Shown here: positions 7,631-13,644 of the stretch, piece after piece
Numbering within the stretch: position 1 is the first letter of the stretch
How the letters are laid out: every line of letters begins with the position of its first letter
From: Candidatus Pacearchaeota archaeon
Lineage (GTDB): Archaea; Nanobdellota; Nanobdellia; Pacearchaeales; GW2011-AR1
Direction: 5' to 3'
NCBI GenBank assembly: GCA_016188825.1
Contig: JACPHA010000004.1
Span: forward strand, 1-35,013
Length of the DNA: 35,013 nucleotides
The notes under the pieces: generated by a model
The model's input: only the letters and a program-made list of their open reading frames with translations
Database searches by the model: none
What the model was told of the DNA's origin: nothing
Program-made: the position numbers and the translations under genes

Positions 7631-7682
7631 GTTTTACCTAAGTAATTGTTGTTTTTAAAGGTTGTTTTTGAAATTACTGGCT

Positions 7683-7706
7683 TTGATAGCTAAAAAATTG
7701 TATCAA
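7683..7706. repeat. Short inverted repeat
   Basis: TTGATA (7683-7688) and TATCAA (7701-7706) flank a 12-nt centre between the exporter operon start and the tRNA region. The stem is only 6 bp, so the feature is weak. Confidence 0.25.
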
Positions 7707-7720
7707 TAAAATCAGAGAAA

Positions 7721-7837
7721 TTAAGAATCATATCCACAAATTTTTCTCAATTCCTCTACAACGCCAATATTAACAATGCCAATCTCTTTTCTCAAATTTT
7801 TCATTATAATATATGTTCTCCTATTTTTCTCAGTCAT
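7721..7837 (-). CDS. Small ORF or gene remnant downstream of tRNA-Trp
   Basis: Thirty-eight codons from the ATG at 7837 give a basic, helical peptide (MTEKNRRTYIIMKNLRKEIG to ICGYDS) that reads like the end of a real protein. The frame stays open upstream through the duplicated tRNA end. It may therefore be the 3' stub of a gene cut off when the tRNA-linked module formed. No family is recognised, and an integrase tail cannot be shown. Confidence 0.3.
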   Translation of the reverse strand: MTEKNRRTYIIMKNLRKEIGIVNIGVVEELRKICGYDS

Positions 7838-7872
7838 TCTAGAAATATATTTTTCTTTGTTGTTTCTAAATT

Positions 7873-7892
7873 TGGGCGCGGAGGGAATCGAA
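7873..7892 (-). repeat. Direct repeat of tRNA-Trp 3' end (att-like)
   Basis: An exact 20-bp duplicate of 7966-7985 in the same orientation, 93 bp away. It covers the T loop to the discriminator base. Integrases of archaeal elements commonly use this part of a tRNA gene as the attachment core. Confidence 0.7.
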
Positions 7893-7965
7893 ATAGAACC
7901 TCCAGCGGGTTCTATGACTCCAGCAACCTTTCGACTCACGTCGAAATGCAGTCTCCGACTGCATA
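7873..7965 (-). ncRNA. tRNA-Trp-linked three-hairpin module
   Basis: Directly after the tRNA, in the tRNA's sense, come three perfect stems: 7947-7953/7957-7963 (7 bp, 3-nt loop), 7929-7935/7940-7946 (7 bp, GTGA loop) and 7893-7900/7908-7915 (8 bp, 7-nt loop). The module ends at 7873-7892 with TTCGATTCCCTCCGCGCCCA, an exact copy of the last 20 nt of the tRNA (7966-7985). The linker and the third loop both contain CTGGAG, complementary to six bases of the tRNA anticodon loop. It cannot itself fold as a tRNA, since no 5' acceptor partner is present. It may be a structured RNA co-transcribed with the tRNA, an integration (att) scar, or both. Confidence 0.55.
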
Positions 7966-8036
7966 TGGGCGCGGAGGGAATCGAACCCCCGCCTACTGCT
8001 CTGGAGGCAGCCAGACTACCATTATCCTACGCACCC
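7966..8036 (-). tRNA. tRNA-Trp (anticodon CCA)
   Basis: A 71-nt cloverleaf on the minus strand. The acceptor stem is GGGTGCG/CGCGCCC (one T-G pair) with discriminator A. The anticodon stem GCTGC/GCAGT carries the loop CTCCAGA, so the anticodon is CCA. The T arm contains GGTTCGATTCC. No intron is seen, whereas many euryarchaeal tRNA-Trp genes have one. CCA is not encoded. An AT-rich region with TATA-like sequence lies 25-45 bp upstream and is shared with the divergent gene at 8105. Confidence 0.93.
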
Positions 8037-8074
8037 TTTAATTCCAAAAACAAAATCAAAATGCATTTAAAAAC

Positions 8075-8086
8075 ATTTATAAATTA
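8075..8086 (+). promoter_or_regulatory. Archaeal TATA box
   Basis: CATTTATAAATT lies about 25 nt before the ATG at 8105 and fits a leaderless start. The same AT-rich block can serve the divergent tRNA. Confidence 0.5.
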
Positions 8087-8104
8087 CCCTGCCTTTTATC
8101 AGTT

Positions 8105-8602
8105 ATGCCAAAAAAGAGGTCTAGTCATAGTCATAAGCGTAAAAACGGGGAGGTAAGTTCTATCAAAGCCTTTGCTTTGGAAGAAACCCTTATAAAAAAT
8201 ATAGTTGAACTGCAAAAAATCCACGTCGACATGGCTGAAAAGTTCGACAAACTTTCAAAAGAAATTTCTCAACTGCTTGCTTTATTTGAAGCGACTGCAA
8301 GAAACTTTGCGAGAAGCATCCCTCCTGAAGTTGAAAAAGATAAAGATTTTTTAGAAAAAATTGACCGCTTGTTAGAGCAAAATAAAACCCTCGCAAAGGC
8401 TTTAACATTGATGGAAGAAAGCATGAGAGATCGCCTCTATGGATCAGCTCCTAGACAAATGCTACAGCCACAAACACAAATGCGGCCAACATTCCAGCAA
8501 ATGCCTCAGCAAAACACAAACCAGAACACTCAACAAGAAAAAGAAAATGAAGAATACCAGCCTTCTATGACTGGAGGCAACAAACCTCTGCCAAGAGTAT
8601 AA
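8105..8602 (+). CDS. Coiled-coil protein, first gene of a two-gene operon
   Basis: A 165-residue soluble protein. It has a basic N-terminus (KKRSSHSHKRK), a long helical heptad region (about 25-115) and a Gln/Pro/Asn-rich flexible tail. No catalytic motif is seen. It is separated by a single base from the next gene, with which it must be co-expressed. The layout of coiled coil plus Gln-rich tail suggests a scaffolding or adaptor subunit. I recognise no named family. Confidence 0.7.
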   Translation: MPKKRSSHSHKRKNGEVSSIKAFALEETLIKNIVELQKIHVDMAEKFDKLSKEISQLLALFEATARNFARSIPPEVEKDKDFLEKIDRLLEQNKTLAKALTLMEESMRDRLYGSAPRQMLQPQTQMRPTFQQMPQQNTNQNTQQEKENEEYQPSMTGGNKPLPRV

Positions 8603-8603
8603 A

Positions 8604-9308
8604 ATGCGACATGCAAAAAAATTAAACCTTAGAGAACTATTCCTAAAAAATTTTGTAAAATCCTTGATTTTAAATTCCGCTCCTGCAACCCCAGAAACCA
8701 TAAGAGGAGAAGTGCTCCAAGAATCTCCTTTTGTAATAACTTCAGAAACAATTAAACAACAAACCGAAAAGCAAAAAATTCAAGTTCAAAAACAGCCTTT
8801 TCAAATTTCGCTTCAAAAACAGTTCTTGCAGCCAATCCAACCTCCAAAATTCGCGCAAGCAAAGCCACCAGTCCGCCTTTCTCCGCAGATGCAATACCTG
8901 CCTTCTGCAAGTCCTGGCAGAAAACAGCCATCAATATCAGCAACTCAAACACAAGCGCCTCCGCCATGGCTCAAACCTCTTTATCCGACTAACATTCCCA
9001 TTGAAAAAGCAGATTTAGGAAAAATAACTTCGCTCCTTTCAGATCCTGCCGTTATAGGAATAGAATGCCCCGGCCCAGGAAAAAACATTATAGTAAACAA
9101 GTCAGGTTCTATTCAAGCCACCCCAATCAACTTAACAAAAGAAGAAATTGATAGTATAATGAATGAAATTTCAGAAAAAACAAGAATTCCCTTGCTCATA
9201 GGGTTGTTCAAAGCCGCGCTCGGTGATATTTTAATAACTGCTGTCGTTTCTGAATACGTTGGAACAAGATTCATGATACAAAAAATCACGCCCTTTACGC
9301 AGATGTAA
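8604..9308 (+). CDS. Protein with secretion-ATPase-like N-terminal domain
   Basis: A 234-residue protein. Residues about 1-130 are Gln/Pro-rich and likely disordered. Residues about 140-230 form a compact domain reading IGIECPGPGKNIIVNKSG, then LTKEEIDSIMNEIS and KTRIPL. This resembles the small N-terminal domain preceding the ATPase core of archaeal type IV pilus/CpaF-like secretion ATPases. There is no Walker A or B, and no room for an ATPase core. It may bind or regulate such a machine, or be a stand-alone use of the domain. The resemblance is by eye only. Confidence 0.55.
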   Translation: MRHAKKLNLRELFLKNFVKSLILNSAPATPETIRGEVLQESPFVITSETIKQQTEKQKIQVQKQPFQISLQKQFLQPIQPPKFAQAKPPVRLSPQMQYLPSASPGRKQPSISATQTQAPPPWLKPLYPTNIPIEKADLGKITSLLSDPAVIGIECPGPGKNIIVNKSGSIQATPINLTKEEIDSIMNEISEKTRIPLLIGLFKAALGDILITAVVSEYVGTRFMIQKITPFTQM

Positions 9309-9443
9309 TGTATAATAAAAAATGATGTGCAGGACACAGGCATTTGTCACCACCTAAATACCATAAAGCATAATCAATTATTATCTGACGAAGATTTTAT
9401 AACAAGACTTACTACGGATTTGTAAACAGGTTTTTCTCAGTAT

Positions 9444-9528
9444 GGACAATTCGTTTGATTATATCACTTTTTTGCGAATTGTCCTATTAGAGAATTCGGA
9501 ACAAATTTATAATTCAATTATCCGAATT
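9444..9528. repeat. Intergenic palindromes (array B)
   Basis: The 393-bp gap between 9308 and 9702 has no gene. It holds GGACAATTCG at 9444-9453 paired with 9475-9484 (10 bp, 21-nt centre) and AATTCGGA at 9493-9500 paired with 9521-9528 (8 bp, 20-nt centre). Left arms are 49 bp apart, the same geometry as in arrays A and C. I see nothing else in the gap beyond AT-rich sequence. Confidence 0.65.
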
Positions 9529-9701
9529 ATCTATAATACGACACATAGCGTAGTTTCTATTATTTAATGTAGTTAAAGTTGTATTTGATAAAATGGTTTG
9601 TTATTGCGCCCTAAATAACTTTTACTGGTATCATAAGTCACTAGCTTACACAAATTTCAAAAATTAAAAAACTTCTTAAACTTCTCTTTCTTTAATAATC
9701 A

Positions 9702-10304
9702 ATGAACAAAGAATTATTAGAGCTATATCAACAAAAAAAATCTGAAATTCAAAATCGTCTCTCTCAATTTAAAAACCTTCAAGAAGAAAATTATTTCAAA
9801 GAATTTCTGTTTTGTCTCTTAACTCCTCAAAGCAACGCTCAAAAATGCTGGCAGGCAGTTGAAATAATAAACAAATCAAATTCGCAAGATGAAAATAAAA
9901 TTTTTAACATATTAAAAACAAAAACCAGATTTCATAAGACAAAAACTTCCAGGATTGTCGAAGCTTTTCAAACATGGAACGAAATCAAAACAAAATTAGC
10001 AGAAAAAAATATCCCTGAATTAAGAAACTGGCTTGCAGAAAATATCAATGGTTATGGCTTGAAAGAAGCATCTCACTTTTTAAGAAACATCGGAAAATCA
10101 GACAACCAAATAGCCATTCTTGACAGGCATATACTAAAAAACCTAAAAAATCTTAATGTTATAGAGAATGATAAAATAAAAAATAAAAAAAATTATTTTG
10201 AAATTGAAGCCAAATTCATAGAATACTCAAAAAACATTGGAATTCCAATTGATGAAATTGATTTACTCTGGTGGAGCAAAGAAAACGGCAAAATTTTTAA
10301 ATAA
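9702..10304 (+). CDS. ogg: 8-oxoguanine DNA glycosylase/AP lyase, Ogg2 type
   Basis: A 200-residue helix-hairpin-helix DNA glycosylase. The hairpin NINGYGLKEASHFLRNIG (114-131) carries the Schiff-base lysine K121, and AILDRHIL carries the conserved Asp at D141. The protein ends in lysine (K200), as in archaeal Ogg2 enzymes, where the terminal lysine helps recognise the oxidised base. The early LLTPQSNAQKCW motif and the roughly 200-residue length also fit. It removes 8-oxoguanine and nicks the abasic site. Confidence 0.9.
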   Translation: MNKELLELYQQKKSEIQNRLSQFKNLQEENYFKEFLFCLLTPQSNAQKCWQAVEIINKSNSQDENKIFNILKTKTRFHKTKTSRIVEAFQTWNEIKTKLAEKNIPELRNWLAENINGYGLKEASHFLRNIGKSDNQIAILDRHILKNLKNLNVIENDKIKNKKNYFEIEAKFIEYSKNIGIPIDEIDLLWWSKENGKIFK

Positions 10305-10309
10305 TTTGT

Positions 10310-10792
10310 TCAGGGGAGAATATTCAAAACAGGTTTGAAAACATACCAAAATGCCTCAAATATTTCATCCTGCCCCAATTTTTTAGTTCTTTTGAGGTTA
10401 TATCCTACCATTAACATATTATCTGACTTCGGCAAGTTATCAAGAATTTCTCCTTTGCTGAAAATGCCAAGATACTCTGCCTTTCTCTCTTTTGATGCAT
10501 TAGAGAAAGACTCCGGATGTTCTAAAATTTCAGAAAACTTTGATAAGTCAATGCTTTTTGTTTCTAAAGAATCTAAAACCACAATAACCCTATTTTCATC
10601 TCCGCTGGAAGCAAATCTTATCCTGCATCCTCTATAAAAAACCGAACCTCCTGTTTCTTTTCCATAACTAATTTTCTCTTTGGGAGAAGACTCTAATTTA
10701 AGAACATCTTGCCGAAAACTAGAATGCGGCGGGGTCATTCTGCTTACAATCTTTGACGGAAACTGTTCGACAAAGTGTTCCAAGGATACCAT
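10310..10792 (-). CDS. Hypothetical protein
   Basis: A 160-residue soluble protein converging on the glycosylase gene (5-bp gap). It has beta-like segments (VFYRGCRIRFASSG, RVIVVLDSLE) and a C-terminal helix (EIFEAFWYVFKPVLNILP). No family is recognised. Upstream, ACATTTATACC on the minus strand resembles a TATA box. Confidence 0.6.
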   Translation of the reverse strand: MVSLEHFVEQFPSKIVSRMTPPHSSFRQDVLKLESSPKEKISYGKETGGSVFYRGCRIRFASSGDENRVIVVLDSLETKSIDLSKFSEILEHPESFSNASKERKAEYLGIFSKGEILDNLPKSDNMLMVGYNLKRTKKLGQDEIFEAFWYVFKPVLNILP

Positions 10793-10815
10793 ACGAAAAG
10801 GTATAAATGTCGTAT
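10791..10815. promoter_or_regulatory. Inverted repeat around a TATA-like box
   Basis: ATACGA (10791-10796) and TCGTAT (10810-10815) flank the TATA-like box just upstream of the minus-strand gene starting at 10792. The first arm overlaps the start codon. It is a plausible operator position, but the arms are only 6 bp. Confidence 0.3.
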
Positions 10816-10899
10816 TAAAAACAATTATGATAGTCCAAAATACATGTTTTGCTTAGTGAAACAGCAAAATCACGGGCTCTTTTCTGTGTAAGAGGCAAA

Positions 10900-10911
10900 A
10901 ACCTTTATAAC
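10900..10911 (+). promoter_or_regulatory. Archaeal TATA box of pyrH
   Basis: AACCTTTATAAC is centred about 27 nt before the ATG at 10933, fitting a leaderless transcript that may run on through rnp3. Confidence 0.55.
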
Positions 10912-10932
10912 TTTACTTTTCTTAAATAAATT

Positions 10933-11628
10933 ATGAAAAAGAGCAAAAAGTTGATTGTTATCAGTCTCGGCGGCTCTTTAATAATCCCTGAAAAAATAAA
11001 TTTTCCCTTTCTAGATAATTTTAAAAAAAATTTGAGAAAATTTTATAATAAATGCAAATTCGTCGTTGTCTGCGGCGGCGGAATTATTGCAAGAAAATAT
11101 ATTGAGGCGTTAAAAAAAGAAGGCAAATCAAAAAAAGAAATGGCTCTCGCAGGCATTAGAGCAACAAGAATGAACGCACTATTCATAATGCAATTCTTTG
11201 GAAAAAAAGCAAATGGCTCTCTGCCAATAAGCATGCTTGAAGTAAAAAACAAAATTAATAAAAATAATGTCGTTGTCTGCGGGGCTTTAAGATATTCTCC
11301 AAACTCAACATCAGACGGCACTGCGGCACATCTAGCAAACTACCTAAAAACAGAATTCATTAACATGACAAACGTTTCAGGATTGTTTACAGATGATCCA
11401 AAAAAGAATAAAAATGCAAAATTAATTCCTAAAATCTCATGGAAAGAATTTGAATCACTTGCTTCAAAAATAAAGCACGAGCCCGGACAACATTTTGTCT
11501 TAGACCAGCAAGCAGCAGCAATAATCAAAAAACACAAAATAAAAACCTACATTATCGGTCCGAAATTAAAAAATCTATGCAATATTATAAAAAACAAATC
11601 TTTCCATGGGACTTTGATTTACGGGTAA
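10933..11628 (+). CDS. pyrH: Uridylate kinase (archaeal PyrH-like)
   Basis: A 231-residue amino-acid-kinase fold protein. It has the nucleotide-binding start VISLGGSLI, a second glycine loop VVCGGGIIARKYIEA, NSTSDGTAAHLANYL where UMP kinases carry the TTDA-type motif, MTNVSGLFTDDPKKNKNAK, and a late GQHFVLDQQAAAII. Length and motif order match archaeal UMP kinase, which makes UDP from UMP and ATP. It opens a run of RNA/translation genes. Other amino-acid kinases are less likely given the DDPKKNKNAK segment. Confidence 0.8.
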   Translation: MKKSKKLIVISLGGSLIIPEKINFPFLDNFKKNLRKFYNKCKFVVVCGGGIIARKYIEALKKEGKSKKEMALAGIRATRMNALFIMQFFGKKANGSLPISMLEVKNKINKNNVVVCGALRYSPNSTSDGTAAHLANYLKTEFINMTNVSGLFTDDPKKNKNAKLIPKISWKEFESLASKIKHEPGQHFVLDQQAAAIIKKHKIKTYIIGPKLKNLCNIIKNKSFHGTLIYG

Positions 11629-11630
11629 AA

Positions 11631-12071
11631 ATGCAAATAATCAACACTGCTAATATCGAAGAAGCAAGAAAAAAAATAAAGGACTCAAAAGAAAAACCAA
11701 TAATTGTAAAAGCTCAAGACGAAAACTTCAACAGAAAAATTCTTGAATATGGAAAATTTGACATTTTGCTTTTTCCTTCTCAAACCAAAAAAAAATATTC
11801 TCTTAAATACATGGACTCTAGTTTAAATCATGTTTTAGCTAAAATTGCTACTAAAAATAATCTTTCAATTGGTTTTGATATGTCTTCAATAAAAGACCTA
11901 GAAAAAAAACAAAAAGCAATTGAATTATCAAGAATAAGGCAAAACATAAAAATTTGCAGAAAAGCAAAAACAAAAATTAAAATTCTTAACTATAAAGACG
12001 GGCGCGGTGTTTCATCATTTTTAATTTCTCTCGGTGCTTCAACCCAGCAAGCCAAAGAAGCTGTTTCCTAG
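11631..12071 (+). CDS. rnp3: RNase P protein component 3 (Rpp30)
   Basis: A 146-residue protein counted from the ATG at 11631, two bases after the pyrH stop. A longer reading from 11577 would overlap pyrH and is less likely. Strands such as PIIVKAQDENFNRKILE, FDILLFP and LSIGFDMSSI, and the closing GRGVSSFLISLGASTQQAKE, follow the TIM-barrel Rpp30 pattern. RNase P trims 5' leaders from pre-tRNA. It is shorter than usual archaeal Rpp30 (about 200-240 residues), in keeping with a reduced genome. Confidence 0.8.
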   Translation: MQIINTANIEEARKKIKDSKEKPIIVKAQDENFNRKILEYGKFDILLFPSQTKKKYSLKYMDSSLNHVLAKIATKNNLSIGFDMSSIKDLEKKQKAIELSRIRQNIKICRKAKTKIKILNYKDGRGVSSFLISLGASTQQAKEAVS

Positions 12072-12089
12072 AAGCCAGCCAAAGAAAAT

Positions 12090-12099
12090 CTTTTTAACC
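12090..12099 (+). promoter_or_regulatory. TATA-like box of pheS
   Basis: CTTTTTAACC is centred about 25 nt upstream of the pheS ATG, suggesting that pheST has its own leaderless promoter. Confidence 0.4.
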
Positions 12100-12119
12100 A
12101 TTGATTTACTCTAACTATA

Positions 12120-13634
12120 ATGAAAAACAATTCAAATAACTTGGAAGAAATTATCGAGAAACTTTCTCCTTTAGAAAGAAAAATTCTGCCTTTTTTAAAA
12201 TTGCCAATGAAAGAAATAAAAGAAAAATCTGGTCTGGATAAAACTTCTTTAATAAGGGCTTTAAAATTTCTGGAGAACAAAGAAATCCTAAAAATAAAAG
12301 AAGAAAAAGAAAAAATAATAAATTTGGGAACAAACGGAATTTACTATAAAAAAAATAACCTGCCAGAAAGAACCCTTCTGCACATGATGGAAAAAAATCA
12401 GACAATTCCAATAACAGAAGTAAAAAAAATCTCAAAACTTTCTGATAACGAATTCAGCGTTTCACTCGGAGTTTTAAAGAGCAAGGCAATGGTTGAAATA
12501 AAAGAAAACAACGTTGTTCTCACAGCAAAAAAAGAAGAAATCACAAAAAAAATGCCTGAAGAAAAATTCCTGGAGCTCCTGCCAGCAGAAGAGTCTTCTC
12601 TTGATGCAGAGCAAAAATTTGCCTTTAATAACTTAAAGAAAAGAAAAGAAATTATTGAAATTAAAGAAAACAAAACGTTCGGTTTTGAGCTAACGCCTTT
12701 GGGTAAAGAACTTGCTGGTAAAGAAATCTCTATTGAATTAATCGAAGAAGTAACTCCGGAAATAATAAAAGAATGGAATAAAACAAAAAAGTTCAGAAAA
12801 TATGACCTTAATTCAGAAACTCCAAAAATATTTGGCGGAAGAAAACATTTTGTTAATAGCATAGTAGAAAAAACAAGAAGAATCTGGCTTGACCTTGGAT
12901 TCGAAGAAATGTCGGGCACAATTGCACAAACTTCTTTTTGGGTTTTTGATGCTCTGTTCACCCCACAAGACCATCCCGCAAGAGAACTGCAGGATACATT
13001 TTTTATAAAAAATGCTGAAGGAAAAATAGACAAAAAAATCTCTTCAAAAGTAAAAGAATCTCATGAAAAAGGAGTAGACAAAAGCAAGGGCTGGAAATAC
13101 GATTGGAAAGAAAAAATTGCAAAAACAATAGTATTGAGAACTCACACAACCTGCTTGTCTGCGCAGAAAATTTCTCAATTAAAAAAAACCGATTTGCCGA
13201 AAAAATATTTTGCAATCGGAAAAGTATTTAGAAATGAAACTATGGATGCCTCGCATTTATTTGAATTTTACCAAACAGAAGGCATCGTCATAGATAAAAA
13301 TGCAAACTTCCAGCATCTTTTAGGTTATCTAGAGGTTTTTCTTAAAAAACTAGGGTTCAAAAAAATTCGCTTCCGGCCGCATTTCTTTCCGTACACAGAA
13401 CCCAGTGTTGAAGCAGATGTTTTCAATGAAGAAACAGGAAAATGGATTGAAATCCTCGGAGCAGGAATATTTCGTCCAGAGGTTGTAATTCCTCTTTATG
13501 GCGAATTCGTGCCGGTTTTAGCGTGGGGCATGGGTTTAGACAGATTAGCGGCGCAGAAATTAGAGATAAAAGATATAAGGAAAATTTATTCAAATGACTT
13601 ATCAGATTTAAGATACAAAAAAATTCCAATATGA
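12120..13634 (+). CDS. pheS: Phenylalanyl-tRNA synthetase alpha subunit
   Basis: A 504-residue class II synthetase subunit of archaeal/eukaryotic type. The first roughly 200 residues are winged-helix-like DNA/tRNA-binding modules. The catalytic core follows, with class II motif 2 (FRNETMDASHLFEFYQTEG) and motif 3 (GMGLDRLAAQKL). The PheS-typical ARELQDTFF and SVEADVF segments are present. It charges tRNA-Phe with phenylalanine as an (alpha-beta)2 tetramer with PheT, encoded 10 bp downstream. Confidence 0.96.
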   Translation: MKNNSNNLEEIIEKLSPLERKILPFLKLPMKEIKEKSGLDKTSLIRALKFLENKEILKIKEEKEKIINLGTNGIYYKKNNLPERTLLHMMEKNQTIPITEVKKISKLSDNEFSVSLGVLKSKAMVEIKENNVVLTAKKEEITKKMPEEKFLELLPAEESSLDAEQKFAFNNLKKRKEIIEIKENKTFGFELTPLGKELAGKEISIELIEEVTPEIIKEWNKTKKFRKYDLNSETPKIFGGRKHFVNSIVEKTRRIWLDLGFEEMSGTIAQTSFWVFDALFTPQDHPARELQDTFFIKNAEGKIDKKISSKVKESHEKGVDKSKGWKYDWKEKIAKTIVLRTHTTCLSAQKISQLKKTDLPKKYFAIGKVFRNETMDASHLFEFYQTEGIVIDKNANFQHLLGYLEVFLKKLGFKKIRFRPHFFPYTEPSVEADVFNEETGKWIEILGAGIFRPEVVIPLYGEFVPVLAWGMGLDRLAAQKLEIKDIRKIYSNDLSDLRYKKIPI

Positions 13635-13644
13635 AAAACAAAAA

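Noticed and set aside
7873-7965. Second tRNA gene, perhaps with a long variable arm
   Set aside because: The 3' end matches a tRNA but no 5' strand can pair with the acceptor CGCGCCC, and no D arm or anticodon arm of proper form is present.
7776-8156. Plus-strand ORF with MGAEGIEPPPT-like sequence
   Set aside because: It reads through the antisense of tRNA-Trp and the duplicated tRNA end. Such peptides are well-known artefacts of tRNA antisense translation.
11577-11630. Longer N-terminus of the Rpp30 gene
   Set aside because: It would overlap the pyrH end by 52 bases, while an ATG lies two bases after the pyrH stop.
12398-13033. 211-codon minus-strand ORF opposite pheS
   Set aside because: Shadow of pheS. 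Its composition (Ser/Phe/Leu-rich) is typical of the antisense of Lys/Glu-rich AT-rich genes.
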